Shown here piece after piece: positions 55,459-64,000 of a stretch of DNA of 64,000 nucleotides. Each line of letters starts with the position of its first letter. Position 1 is the stretch's first letter. Both the position numbers and the translations under genes were made by a program. The stretch comes from Rheinheimera texasensis DSM 17496 (GTDB taxonomy: Bacteria > Pseudomonadota > Gammaproteobacteria > Enterobacterales > Alteromonadaceae): NCBI RefSeq assembly GCF_000711985.1, contig NZ_JONU01000008.1:186001-250000 (forward strand), read 5' to 3'. A model generated the notes under the pieces. The model saw only the letters and a list, made by a program, of their open reading frames with translations, was not told the origin of the DNA and ran no database searches.

Positions 55459-56190
55459 TCAGCCGGCGGGGCTGATATTTAAATGACCACCCAGCCGATA
55501 ACGGCTGCCGGCAGAAGTCAAAAAGGCGAAGCTGACAGCGCCGCCTCGGCTGAAGGTTCGCCGGGTCAAACGCAAACAAGGTTCGTGTGGCGTGAGTTTT
55601 AAATGTTTACAGGTAAATTCATCCGGCAACACAGCTTCAACGATGTGGTCAGCTTCAGTAAGTGGTGCCACCGCGCTTAAATACTCGTGTGGCGTCTGGT
55701 AATGAAAGTCTTGCTGCAGATAAAGCGGCACCATCTTCGGGTTGACGTAGCGCGCTTCCAGCTGCAACGGGGTTTGATTGTCGTAATGCACAATCAGCGA
55801 GAAAAACACCGGTTCATTACGGTTCAGGCCTAAAGCGCCGGCCACCAGCGCCGGGCAGGGCAAACTGGTCAGCTGCACTAATTGCGCGCTGTGAAAATGT
55901 CCCCGAGCCTGAATTTCGTCGGCGATATTGCGGATCTCTAACAGTGCCGATTGTGATTTGGGTGATGCGACAAAACTACCGACGCCCTGAGTGCGGTACA
56001 ACACCCCTTGTTCGGTCAGCTCCTGCAACGCCCGGCGTGCCGTCATCCGGCTGACAGCAAACTGATCGCACAGCGCATGCTCAGACGGTACCCGACTGTG
56101 TTCCGGCCAATTGCCAGTTTCAATCTGGCTGAGAATAAACTCTTTAATCGCGGCGAACTTTGGTGTGCCACTGTCGTTACTGCGTTGCAT
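55459..56190 (-). CDS. hutC: histidine utilization repressor HutC
   Basis: 243 residues. GntR-family winged helix (FAAIKEFILSQIETGNWPEHSRVPSEHALCDQFAVSRMTARRALQELTEQGVLYRTQGVGSFVA) and UTRA ligand domain (EIQARGHFHSAQLVQL, LNRNEPVFFSLIVHYDNQTPLQLEARYVNP, CLRLTRRTFSRGGAVSFAFL). It represses hut genes until urocanate binds. ATG 56190 is chosen because the longer frame from 56262 covers the operator. Divergent from hutI. Confidence 0.92.
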   Translation of the reverse strand: MQRSNDSGTPKFAAIKEFILSQIETGNWPEHSRVPSEHALCDQFAVSRMTARRALQELTEQGVLYRTQGVGSFVASPKSQSALLEIRNIADEIQARGHFHSAQLVQLTSLPCPALVAGALGLNRNEPVFFSLIVHYDNQTPLQLEARYVNPKMVPLYLQQDFHYQTPHEYLSAVAPLTEADHIVEAVLPDEFTCKHLKLTPHEPCLRLTRRTFSRGGAVSFAFLTSAGSRYRLGGHLNISPAG

Positions 56191-56250
56191 CCGCTGTACC
56201 TGTGCTTTGAGGGGCTGGTCTGAGATCTGGCAATAAATAGCGGATCTCGA

Positions 56251-56262
56251 TTGTCTATACAA
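56251..56262. promoter_or_regulatory. HutC operator between hutC and hutI
   Basis: TTGTCTATACAA, a palindrome-like 12-mer resembling HutC sites (TTGTATA-TACAA type), centred between the two divergent genes. A wider inverted repeat, GAGATC (56223-56228) with GATCTC (56244-56249), lies beside it on the hutC side. Confidence 0.6.
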
Positions 56263-56353
56263 GTGAATGCGGTAGAATTTGCCGGATAAAAGCGCCAGCG
56301 TGTTGCCGTGCTGGTTTGTGGATGACTCTGCTTCTACTTACAGGACAGCTAAT

Positions 56354-57592
56354 ATGCAGCATTTTGATGCGATTTGGTACAACGTCAATCTGGCGACCAT
56401 GGACCCAGACCGGGACGGCCCTTATGGCGTTATCTCCAATGCGGTATTGGCCGTAAAAGATGGTCTGATCGCCTATTGTGGCCCGCGCGCTGAGTTGCCG
56501 GCCTATGACGCGCTGGCAACGCCGGCGTATGACGGCCAGGGTGGCTGGTTGTTACCGGGCTTCATCGATTGCCATACGCATCTGGTCTATGCCGGCAGCC
56601 GGGCCAATGAATTTGAAATGCGCCTCAATGGTGCCACTTATCAGCAAATTGCAGAGAGCGGCGGCGGTATTCAGTCGACTGTCGCGGCGACGCGGGCAGC
56701 CTCGGCAGAGGAATTGTTTGTATTGGCGAAAGACCGCTTAAACAGCTTGCTGGCGCAGGGTGTGACCACAGTGGAAATTAAATCCGGTTATGGTTTAAGT
56801 CTGGAGTCAGAGCGCAAAATTCTGCAAGTGGCGCGCTTGTTGGAAGAGCATCATCCCGTCACAGTAAAAACGACCTTTCTTGGCGCTCATGCTTTACCGG
56901 TTGAATATCGCGGCAACAGTGATGGTTATCTGGACCTGGTAGTCGAGACCATGTTGCCGCAGCTGCAGCAGGAAGGGCTGATTGATGCGGTTGATGTGTT
57001 TTGTGAAGGGATTGGTTTTTCGGTAGCGCAAAGCCGGCGCTTGTTTAGCAAAGCCCAAGCGCTGGGCTTGCCGGTGAAGGCGCATGCCGAACAGCTGTCG
57101 AGTTTAGGCGGCGCCAGTCTGGTCGCTGAGTTTGGCGGATTGTCGGCCGATCATATTGAATATCTGACCGAAGCCGACGTGCAGGCGATGGCACAGGCCC
57201 GCACTGTCGCAGTGTTATTACCTGGTGCTTATTATTTCCTGCGCGAAACCAAAATGCCGCCGATTGACCTGCTGCGGCAATATCAGGTACCGATAGCTGT
57301 CTCGACTGATTTAAATCCCGGAACTTCGCCGCTGTGTAATCTGCCGCTGATGCTGAATATGGCCTGCACTTTATTCCGCCTGACGCCAGCAGAAGCACTC
57401 GCCGGGGTGACCCGCCACGCCGCAACAGCGCTTGGCCTCTCTGACCGGGGCATGCTCAAAACCGGTTTGCGCGCCGATCTGGCATTGTTTCAAATTAGCC
57501 AGCCGGCTGAGCTCTGTTATCAGTTTGGTGTTAATCCGCTGAAACAACTGGTCGTCGGCGGTCAGACGGTGCCGTTGGCGTCCCGGACCTGA
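56354..57592 (+). CDS. hutI: imidazolonepropionase
   Basis: 412 residues. Third step of histidine breakdown: imidazolonepropionate to formiminoglutamate. Metal ligands in [65 protein letters not shown], and Asp in [15 protein letters not shown] 56354 follows AGGACAG. hutH and hutU are not in the window; hutG is 1.6 kb away on the other strand. Confidence 0.96.
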   Translation: MQHFDAIWYNVNLATMDPDRDGPYGVISNAVLAVKDGLIAYCGPRAELPAYDALATPAYDGQGGWLLPGFIDCHTHLVYAGSRANEFEMRLNGATYQQIAESGGGIQSTVAATRAASAEELFVLAKDRLNSLLAQGVTTVEIKSGYGLSLESERKILQVARLLEEHHPVTVKTTFLGAHALPVEYRGNSDGYLDLVVETMLPQLQQEGLIDAVDVFCEGIGFSVAQSRRLFSKAQALGLPVKAHAEQLSSLGGASLVAEFGGLSADHIEYLTEADVQAMAQARTVAVLLPGAYYFLRETKMPPIDLLRQYQVPIAVSTDLNPGTSPLCNLPLMLNMACTLFRLTPAEALAGVTRHAATALGLSDRGMLKTGLRADLALFQISQPAELCYQFGVNPLKQLVVGGQTVPLASRT

Positions 57593-57668
57593 CTGGAGGC
57601 TGGCTGACTTTACAACCAGACAAAAAAGCGTAAGCTCAGGCCATACGCACGCCTCAGGTACTGGATCT

Positions 57669-59198
57669 ATGCGTTGGAGTTTGGTTGTTGTCGCGTTGTT
57701 TTACGCCGTGTCCGCTGCTGCTGTGCCCGCCGCTTCTGCGACTCAGGCCAATACATTGCCCTGGTGGGTCTTCGCCGGGTTTATCGGTTTGTCGCTGCTG
57801 TGCGTTTTCACCACTATATTATGGTGGCGAGCCCGCCGCCCACAACCTACAGTTACGGCTTCTCAGCCGCCTTTTCATTTATTACACGATGACATCAGCG
57901 GCTTGCCAAATAAGTGGTTGGTAAAACAGGATTTTCTGACCTTTATTACCAGTCGGCCTCAGGCGCAGCTGGCGCTGGTGTTGGTGAAAATCGACCAGTT
58001 TGAACGGGTGAACCAATTGCTTGGTTACAGCCACGCCAATTTAGTGCTGAGTCAAATCGCCCGGCGGCTGAATCAGGCCGCCGCAACCCATCAGGGCATC
58101 CTGCCGCTCAGTAGTACAGATGCTTTTGTTGCTCACCTTGGCGGTGTCGATTTCCTGTTACTGGTTGATCAGCAAGGTAAACAGCATCAGGCCGGCTATC
58201 TGGCACATCAGCTGGAACAACAAATTGCCGAACCGCTGCTATTACGTGGCTGTGCTGTCGATTATCGCATCTTGTCTGGCATCAGTTTGTATCCGCAACA
58301 TGGTCAGGATTTCTCTGAGCTGGTGGAAAAGGCCCATCTGGCGCTGCAGCAGAGGCTGAAAAGCGCTGCGGACTCGCCGCTGTATCAAGATGAGATGTCC
58401 GCGACCACGCCGGACAAACTGGCAATGATGGCAGAGCTGCAGCAAGCTATCGCTTCGCAGCAGTTGCAGCTGGATGTGCAGCCGCAAGTGTTGTTGCCCG
58501 ACCGGCAGGTGGTCGCGGCGGAAGTGTTGTTGCGCTGGGCGCATCCGGTGCGAGGTTTGCTGGCGCCGAAGCAGTTTATTCCGCTGGCGGAACGAATGGG
58601 GTTGATGTTTCCGCTGACCTGTTGGGTGCTGCAGCAGACGATCAAGATGCTGGCGACGCTGCAAAAAGAAGGCATTGTGCTGCAGTTGGCAGTTAATATC
58701 AGCAGCAGCGATTTATTGCAGATTGAACTGGCCGAACATATTCAGCAGTTGCTGGCAAAGCATCAGGTCAAACCCAGTCAGCTGATCCTGGAATTAAAAG
58801 AAGAAGCGCTGATGACAGAGCCACAGGCGGTGCTGCCGATGCTGCAACGGCTACGGGCATTGGGGCTGGTTCTGGTACTTGACGATTTTGGTACCGGTTA
58901 TACCTCACTTGGCATGCTGCGCGAATTTCCGCTACAACAGGTCAAAATCGATGCGCAGTTTATCAGTGGTATGCATAAGTCAGATGCTCAGGTCGCTATC
59001 ACCGGCGCTATTATTGATCTGGCAAAAAATCTGCGGCTGGATGTGGTGGCTGAAGGGGTTGAAGAGCAGCCTACGGCGGAAAAATTAACGCGGATGGGCT
59101 GCATCCGCGCTCAGGGTTTTTTATTCAGCCAGCCGTTTGCTCTGGCTGGATTGCCGGCCTGGATGCGGCAACATCAGTTTAATCAGCCTGCGGGCTGA
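57669..59198 (+). CDS. GGDEF-EAL protein, probable c-di-GMP phosphodiesterase
   Basis: 509 residues. Signal-like N-terminus and a membrane helix (about 32-52), a degenerate GGDEF domain (about 75-245, HLGGVDFLL in place of GGDEF) and an EAL domain (about 255-500) with EVLLRW (ExLxR), NISSSDL, ELKEEALM, LDDFGTGYTSLGML, VKIDAQF and AEGVEEQ. All EAL metal and catalytic positions appear intact, so it should hydrolyse c-di-GMP. Sits between hutI and hutG, splitting the histidine genes. Ribosome site weak. Confidence 0.85.
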   Translation: MRWSLVVVALFYAVSAAAVPAASATQANTLPWWVFAGFIGLSLLCVFTTILWWRARRPQPTVTASQPPFHLLHDDISGLPNKWLVKQDFLTFITSRPQAQLALVLVKIDQFERVNQLLGYSHANLVLSQIARRLNQAAATHQGILPLSSTDAFVAHLGGVDFLLLVDQQGKQHQAGYLAHQLEQQIAEPLLLRGCAVDYRILSGISLYPQHGQDFSELVEKAHLALQQRLKSAADSPLYQDEMSATTPDKLAMMAELQQAIASQQLQLDVQPQVLLPDRQVVAAEVLLRWAHPVRGLLAPKQFIPLAERMGLMFPLTCWVLQQTIKMLATLQKEGIVLQLAVNISSSDLLQIELAEHIQQLLAKHQVKPSQLILELKEEALMTEPQAVLPMLQRLRALGLVLVLDDFGTGYTSLGMLREFPLQQVKIDAQFISGMHKSDAQVAITGAIIDLAKNLRLDVVAEGVEEQPTAEKLTRMGCIRAQGFLFSQPFALAGLPAWMRQHQFNQPAG

Positions 59199-59205
59199 GC
59201 ACTGG

Positions 59206-60267
59206 TCAATGCAGGGCAGCTCTGGCCTGAATGAACGCCAGAACCAGCGCTGACAACACCTGACCCGCTTCATTCATTCCGGCTTTCAGGCCGGCCGGAT
59301 GCTGCGCCGGGGCAGCTTCTGCCAGATGCAGGTAACGCACCCGCGCTAACTGCGCCAATTGCCAGACATAATACTCGGCATCGGCCACTGACACACCGCA
59401 ATTGGTATAGGCACTAACCGGCATACCACTGATGCTGTCGGTGTCCAGTTCAATTCCCAGCGGGACGCTTTCATCGGTACCAACAAAATCAATGGCTTGA
59501 GTGATAGCCTGTGCCAGCGTCAATTGGCGGCGTTGCCAGATGCGCTGATAGCTGCAATAGCCGGCGCCGGCCGCTGCCAATTGCTGCAAGGCCGTGGCGG
59601 AGTTTTTTAGTTCATGTAACCCCAGCACAAAATACTTGCGCAACCAGCCGGCTTTCGCAGCGTAGCTGAAGCCGTTGCCGCTGTGCCGGCCTTCCAGCAG
59701 GCGGAAATCGCAGTGCGGGTCGAGATTGATGGCATCGGCCGCCTGGCCGGCGTGACTGGCCAGTGCCTGTATAATCGGCAGGGCATTGTTATGGCCACCG
59801 CCGATGACAATAGGCGTCAGTCCGGCGTCAAAGATGGTACGCACGACGCTATACACCCGCTGGTCGAGCTCACTGCAGAGTTGCCGTAGTTGCGTCAGCT
59901 GATCCGGATCTGCGTTATCCAACAGCGCAGAGTGTTGCTGCAAGTCATCGCAGCGGATGTTGCCGGCTAACAGTAATTTGCCGGCGGCAGCAAACGGATT
60001 CTCCTGCAGATTGATAAACCGGCTTAAAAACGCATTAAAACCGAGATCGGCGCCACCATTACCGAGATTGGCCCGCGGGCCTATGTCTTCCGGGATACCG
60101 AGCAGCGCAAAGCGGCAGCCCTGCTGGAAAGCTCCCACCAGCGCATCGTCCAGCGGTAACAGCGGATTCAGATAATGCAGTGCGGCACCGAGCCGCACTT
60201 CACCGGCGCGATGTTGCTGCCAGGTGGCCAGATCAGCGCTCTGCAGCCGTTGTAACCAGTTATTCAA
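59206..60267 (-). CDS. hutG: formimidoylglutamase
   Basis: 353 residues. Ureohydrolase family: binuclear manganese ligands in [16 protein letters not shown] and GIELDTDSI. It cleaves N-formimino-glutamate to glutamate and formamide. [25 protein letters not shown] and [11 protein letters not shown] are typical of the HutG branch rather than arginase or agmatinase. Overlaps the rraA stop by 8 bases and is transcribed with it. Confidence 0.85.
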   Translation of the reverse strand: MNNWLQRLQSADLATWQQHRAGEVRLGAALHYLNPLLPLDDALVGAFQQGCRFALLGIPEDIGPRANLGNGGADLGFNAFLSRFINLQENPFAAAGKLLLAGNIRCDDLQQHSALLDNADPDQLTQLRQLCSELDQRVYSVVRTIFDAGLTPIVIGGGHNNALPIIQALASHAGQAADAINLDPHCDFRLLEGRHSGNGFSYAAKAGWLRKYFVLGLHELKNSATALQQLAAAGAGYCSYQRIWQRRQLTLAQAITQAIDFVGTDESVPLGIELDTDSISGMPVSAYTNCGVSVADAEYYVWQLAQLARVRYLHLAEAAPAQHPAGLKAGMNEAGQVLSALVLAFIQARAALH

Positions 60268-60745
60268 TGTCTAGTGGCTCCGCAGACAGGATAATTCCGG
60301 TGCTGTCGGCGTAGATATGGTCTTCCGGCAGGAAAGTAACACCAGCAAAATTGACCGGCACATCGGTTTCGCCAAACCCCTGGTCATCGGCGCGTACCGG
60401 GATGGCGTTGACCGCCTGAATGCCCAAATCAAAATCTTCCAGTGTATCGACATCGCGCACACTGCCGTAACAGACAATGCCTTCCCAGCCATTTTCTGAC
60501 GCCAGCGCCGCGAGCTCGGCATCAATCAGAGCCCGGCGCGCTGAGCCGCCGCCGTCGATCAACAGCACTTTACCCACACCGGGTTCAGACAGCATCTGGC
60601 GGACCAGCCCGTTGTCTTCAAAACACTTAATCGTGTGGATCACGCCACCAAAGGAACGGCGGCCGCCATAATTGGCGAAAATCGGTTCAACCACATCAAT
60701 CATGTCGGCATACAGATCACATAATTCAGAGGTATTGTATTGCAT
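60260..60745 (-). CDS. rraA: ribonuclease E activity regulator RraA
   Basis: 161 residues. [93 protein letters not shown]. It binds RNase E and damps degradosome activity. Here it leads an operon with hutG, which is unusual; a sigma-70 promoter is visible upstream. Confidence 0.95.
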   Translation of the reverse strand: MQYNTSELCDLYADMIDVVEPIFANYGGRRSFGGVIHTIKCFEDNGLVRQMLSEPGVGKVLLIDGGGSARRALIDAELAALASENGWEGIVCYGSVRDVDTLEDFDLGIQAVNAIPVRADDQGFGETDVPVNFAGVTFLPEDHIYADSTGIILSAEPLDIE

Positions 60746-60759
60746 GGTAATTCCCGCCT

Positions 60760-62916
60760 TTGGATCAATTGGTTAGGGGACAGTATAACCCTATTGTCTT
60801 CAAGCTCAAGCTTGTTGGCCGCGCGCAATTATGCCGGCAACAGCAGTGCAAAACCATTTCAGCTGTGTTAGTTTTTGCTTACATATCTCGTCTCTGGTTT
60901 GTCCCTTTGAGCCTTGAACTGACGCTGGCCCGTATTTCGTTGTTCCTGATCCAGGCTGGTTTGTCCTGCGCGCTGAGCTTTATTCTGTGGTATTTCTTTC
61001 GAATTTATCAGCGGCATTATCTGAAATCCTGGTCTGTTGCTTTTGGCTGTTTTGCTGCTTATTTACTGTTACTGGCCTGTCATGTGGCAATAAATCCTGC
61101 AACCGGGCCGCTTTATCCGGTGCTGGTTAGCCTGGAGTTTGGTTATCTGTTTGCCAGTTATGCCTTTGCCATTTATGTGCTGGTGGGCGTGCGCGAAGCG
61201 ATCAGTTCTGAGCGGATCTCCAGCCGGCTGGTCAATCAGCTGTTGTTATTGGTGGCTGCGTTGGCGGCGGTTTCGGTGGCGTTGTTTTTATTTCAGGACG
61301 GGCCTTCGCTGTGGAAAACTGTGGTTCAGCTCAATCTGCGTTTGTTATTTATCGGTGCAGCGTTGGCGGTGTCCGGCGTTTGGCTGTTTGCGCTGCCGCA
61401 TCGGATTTTTATTGGCAGACTGGTCGCAATCTCGATTCTGTTGTGGGGCATCTTGCTGATTGTGCTGGCATTGTTGTCAGGCTGGCTCGGTGAAGGGCAA
61501 TTGTTCCTACGGGTCTTGCTGGTGGGCAAACATCTGGAATTGTTCTTCCAGACCATGCTGGGATTGGGGCTGGTGGTCTGGCTGCAGGATGATGAGCGCA
61601 GCACTAACCAGCAGCTGACGGCAAAAACCCGTTATCTGGATTCGCATGACCAGCTCACCGGCGCGCTGAACCGGGACGCCTTGCTGCAACAATTGTCCGG
61701 GTTCATTCAGCAGCCGGCACAACAACCTTTGCTGTTGGTGATGCTGGGACTAGACCGCTTTAAAACGGTTAACGAAACCGTCGGACTGAAACAAGGCGAC
61801 CGTATTTTGCGGGAAGTCACCCGCCGTTTTGAAACCAGTATTCTGAAACCCTGTCTGGTAGCGCGCACCGGCGGTGATATTTTTGCCTTAGTATTGCAGG
61901 ACATTCTGACCGATAAACAGCGGCAGTTCTGTTTGCACCACATAGAACAACTGATTGAAAAACCATTTAATTTTGACTCCGGTTTATTAAAACTGACCGC
62001 CACTATCGGCGTAGCGCAATTTCCGGATCATGCGGCCAGTGCTGAATCCTTATTGCAAAAAGCCAACATTGCCTTTCACCAGGCCAAGCGACAGCAACAA
62101 CGCTGGATCCAATATAGTCAGGGAATGGAAGAAGAGACCGCCCGCTTATTGTTGCTGGAGAAAGAGCTGCTACTGGCGTTAGAACAAAAGCAATTTGTGC
62201 TGTATTACCAGCCGCAGTGGAATATCCGCGAGCAACGGATTGACGGTTTTGAGGCTTTAGTGCGGTGGCATCATCCGGAGCGTGGCATCGTGATGCCGGG
62301 CCAGTTTTTGCCGCAAATGGAGCAGATAGGCCTGATGCGCGAGCTGGATATGCAACTGCTGGAACAAGCAGTGGAAACGCTGGGACGCTGGCGTAAACAG
62401 CAGGTGTTGTTGTCGGTCGCCGTGAATATGTCGCCCATCCACTTTGAGCAGGCTGGCCTGAAACAGCGCATCCAGCAATTGCTGCAACAATATGATGTGC
62501 CGCCAACCATGCTGGAACTGGAAATCACCGAAAATACCGCGATGGGGGATATGGAACAAGGCCGTAACTTCGTCACCGAGCTGCAGCAAATGGGCATCCG
62601 GGTATCGATCGACGATTTTGGTACCGGCTATTCGTCATTAGGCTATTTACGCCGCATGCCAATCGATAAAATTAAAATCGATCGCAGTTTTATTATCGAT
62701 ATGGCGGGCAGCGATTCTGACATGATGATTGTCAAAACCATGATTACGCTGGCGCATGGCCTGGGCAAACGGATCTTGGCCGAGGGTGTGGAAGATGCCA
62801 ATCAGCTGTTACTGTTGCGCCACATGGCCTGCGATGCAGCCCAAGGGTATCTGATTGCCAAACCTTTGCCGGAAGCCGACGCGCTGGCCTTGTTGCAGCA
62901 GAAATTATCGTTCTGA
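60760..62916 (+). CDS. membrane GGDEF-EAL protein, probable c-di-GMP phosphodiesterase
   Basis: Up to 718 residues. An N-terminal block of about seven membrane helices (about 55-280) resembles a MASE-type sensor. A GGDEF domain (about 290-455) has RTGGDIF, where Ile replaces the catalytic Glu, so cyclase activity is doubtful. The EAL domain (about 465-715) has [49 protein letters not shown] and LAEGVED, apparently intact. The start is uncertain: no ATG lies before the first helix, TTG 60760 overlaps the rraA promoter, and GTG 60865 or TTG 60907 are possible. Confidence 0.85.
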   Translation: MDQLVRGQYNPIVFKLKLVGRAQLCRQQQCKTISAVLVFAYISRLWFVPLSLELTLARISLFLIQAGLSCALSFILWYFFRIYQRHYLKSWSVAFGCFAAYLLLLACHVAINPATGPLYPVLVSLEFGYLFASYAFAIYVLVGVREAISSERISSRLVNQLLLLVAALAAVSVALFLFQDGPSLWKTVVQLNLRLLFIGAALAVSGVWLFALPHRIFIGRLVAISILLWGILLIVLALLSGWLGEGQLFLRVLLVGKHLELFFQTMLGLGLVVWLQDDERSTNQQLTAKTRYLDSHDQLTGALNRDALLQQLSGFIQQPAQQPLLLVMLGLDRFKTVNETVGLKQGDRILREVTRRFETSILKPCLVARTGGDIFALVLQDILTDKQRQFCLHHIEQLIEKPFNFDSGLLKLTATIGVAQFPDHAASAESLLQKANIAFHQAKRQQQRWIQYSQGMEEETARLLLLEKELLLALEQKQFVLYYQPQWNIREQRIDGFEALVRWHHPERGIVMPGQFLPQMEQIGLMRELDMQLLEQAVETLGRWRKQQVLLSVAVNMSPIHFEQAGLKQRIQQLLQQYDVPPTMLELEITENTAMGDMEQGRNFVTELQQMGIRVSIDDFGTGYSSLGYLRRMPIDKIKIDRSFIIDMAGSDSDMMIVKTMITLAHGLGKRILAEGVEDANQLLLLRHMACDAAQGYLIAKPLPEADALALLQQKLSF
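60782..60809 (-). promoter_or_regulatory. sigma-70 promoter of rraA-hutG
   Basis: On the minus strand TTGAGC (60809-60804), a 16-base spacer and TATACT (60787-60782). The transcription start would lie about 30 bases before the rraA ATG. Confidence 0.6.
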
Positions 62917-62985
62917 TCCTGTCATGTCGCTGTCATCATGGCTGATTAGGCTGGTCATATCAGGCCGATGTGACCGGAGAGCGCC

Positions 62986-63510
62986 ATGTACCGACAACGC
63001 TGGATTGAACTGGATCAACGCTGTTTTGCCCGGTTATTTTTAGGGTTAGGACAAGGCCGCTTACGCCGCTACAGTTATTGGATATCAAAAACGGCCGATG
63101 GCCCTTTGTATGCTCTATTTGCAGCTGGCCTGTACTGGCGTGGCACGCATGCTGATCTGCAATTTGTCACTTTGCTGGCTTTAGCTTTTGCCATCGAACT
63201 GCCAGCTTATCTGTTGTTGAAAAACCTGTTCCGCCGGCAGCGGCCAGCGGTGGCTATGGCCGGGCAATTTCAGGCGCATATCGAACCTTCTGATCGCTTC
63301 AGTTTACCGTCCGGCCATACCGCCGGTGCTTTTGTGTTGGTGAGTTGCATCGCGGTGCTTGCACCGCTTTGGCTGCCATTAGTCCTGCTGTGGGGCTGTC
63401 TGGTTGGTTTGTCACGTGTGCTGTTGGGGGTGCATTTCCCCGGTGATATTTTGGCCGGTATGTTGCTCGGTAGCTGCAGCGTGGGTCTGGCGCTCCTAAG
63501 TCTCAGTTAA
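62986..63510 (+). CDS. PAP2-family phosphatase
   Basis: 174 residues, about five membrane helices. The three PAP2 signatures are present: KNLFRRQRPA (KxxxxxxRP), LPSGHTAGAF (PSGH) and SRVLLGVHFPGD (SRxxxxxHxxxD). Likely dephosphorylates undecaprenyl pyrophosphate or a phosphatidic acid-like lipid. GGAG lies before the ATG at 62986. Confidence 0.88.
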   Translation: MYRQRWIELDQRCFARLFLGLGQGRLRRYSYWISKTADGPLYALFAAGLYWRGTHADLQFVTLLALAFAIELPAYLLLKNLFRRQRPAVAMAGQFQAHIEPSDRFSLPSGHTAGAFVLVSCIAVLAPLWLPLVLLWGCLVGLSRVLLGVHFPGDILAGMLLGSCSVGLALLSLS

Positions 63511-63595
63511 GCAATAAATTTTATCTATATTTTCCTGCGCTCCAGATTTTCTTACCTATGCTTATGTTGGTCAGCACACCAGCAGGAGGGTGGGA

Positions 63596-64000
63596 ATGTT
63601 ACGTAATTTGTCGATTAAAAACAGGTTAATGGTCAACAGTTTAGTGGTCGGAGCGGCCATGCTGGTGATGTTGTTACTGCTCATTTTCCAAAATATGCAA
63701 TTTACCGCCCTGGCGGCGATTAATGTAGAGATTGCCGCGTTAGAGCGTGATGTGCTGGTGCTGCGCCGGCATGAAAAAGATTTTCTGATGCGTAAAGACA
63801 TCTCCTACCAGGACAAATTCAACAAAACCATGCTGGAATTAAATCAGGGGCTTAACCTGTTGGAGCAGGATTTGGCCGCCCATGACATTGATACCAGTTC
63901 ATTAAAAAATTTCCGCCAGCAGACTGCTTCGTATCAGCAAAAATTCGAGTCATTGGTGAAAACAGCAGAGCAGGTCGGATTAGACCCGCAGTCTGGGCTT
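63596..64000 (+). CDS. methyl-accepting chemotaxis protein, 5' part only
   Basis: First 135 residues; the frame runs off the right edge. Short basic N-terminus, membrane helix (about 13-33), then the start of a helical sensor domain with LERDVLVLRRHEKDFLMRKDISYQDKFNKTM, the pattern of HBM (McpS-like) chemoreceptor sensors. A very strong ribosome site (GGAGGGTGGGA) precedes the ATG. The signalling domain is outside the window. Confidence 0.75.
   Translation, partial: MLRNLSIKNRLMVNSLVVGAAMLVMLLLLIFQNMQFTALAAINVEIAALERDVLVLRRHEKDFLMRKDISYQDKFNKTMLELNQGLNLLEQDLAAHDIDTSSLKNFRQQTASYQQKFESLVKTAEQVGLDPQSGL

Noticed and set aside
60784-60789. TATAAC as -10 box of the 60760 GGDEF-EAL gene
   Set aside because: No convincing -35 at the right distance, and the same bases form the better -10 of rraA on the other strand.
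1-64000. rRNA, tRNA, CRISPR arrays, prophage or conjugative modules
   Set aside because: No cloverleaf sequences, regularly spaced direct repeats, integrases, transposases or phage structural genes were recognised.

Overview
The window is chromosomal DNA of a gammaproteobacterium, densely packed and GC-moderate. The gene order (gpmI-envC-yibQ beside yibN-grxC-secB-gpsA; ftsY-ftsE-ftsX near rpoH; glnA...ntrB-ntrC; yihY...dtd-yiiD) and the protein set fit an Alteromonadales/Chromatiales-type aquatic bacterium, most likely Rheinheimera or a close relative. That genus call is an inference from gene content and style, not from a search. No rRNA, tRNA, CRISPR array, prophage or complete insertion sequence was found.

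Layout. 1-9 kb: the 5' part of a secreted nuclease gene, a patatin fused to an outer-membrane barrel (PlpD type), glpK overlapping a stand-alone TOPRIM-like gene, an Aer-like chemoreceptor, then a 268-bp element with 18-bp terminal inverted repeats that runs into the end of a 2OG-Fe(II) oxygenase gene. 9-18.5 kb: an ECF sigma/putative anti-sigma/coiled-coil operon, small conserved proteins, an HD-GYP response regulator, yhgN with a glutamine-rich coiled-coil gene, yjaG, and a PEP-CTERM-like secreted protein behind a sigma-54 promoter. 18.5-24.6 kb: rsmD, ftsYEX, an HDOD gene, and rpoH preceded by a perfect CIRCE (HrcA operator). 24.6-31 kb: a hairpin-rich intergenic mosaic, yibQ-envC-gpmI, and yibN-grxC-secB-gpsA. 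31-38 kb: a degenerate GGDEF/EAL protein, trmL, fieF, the operon cpxR-cpxA-pldB-like, and divergent cpxP with a CpxR box. 38-43 kb: the nitrogen-control cluster glnA - DUF4124 - ntrB - ntrC, with a sigma-54 promoter and three NtrC sites. 43-53 kb: typA, a receiver-TPR protein, apbE, yihY, a prolyl aminopeptidase, dtd, yiiD, an epimerase-like protein and a membrane protein followed by several hairpins. 53-64 kb: a chemoreceptor, hutC/hutI, two GGDEF-EAL proteins, rraA-hutG, a PAP2 phosphatase, and the start of a third chemoreceptor.

Themes. Envelope stress and quality control (Cpx with a coupled lysophospholipase, RpoH, EnvC, FtsEX), c-di-GMP turnover (two GGDEF-EAL proteins with intact EAL sites, one HD-GYP protein, one doubly degenerate protein and one HDOD protein), chemotaxis, nitrogen control and histidine breakdown are all represented. 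The points most worth following are the structured inverted-repeat element at 8178-8445, the CIRCE in front of rpoH, the sigma-54 promoter of the PEP-CTERM-like gene, and the TOPRIM gene translationally linked to glpK.
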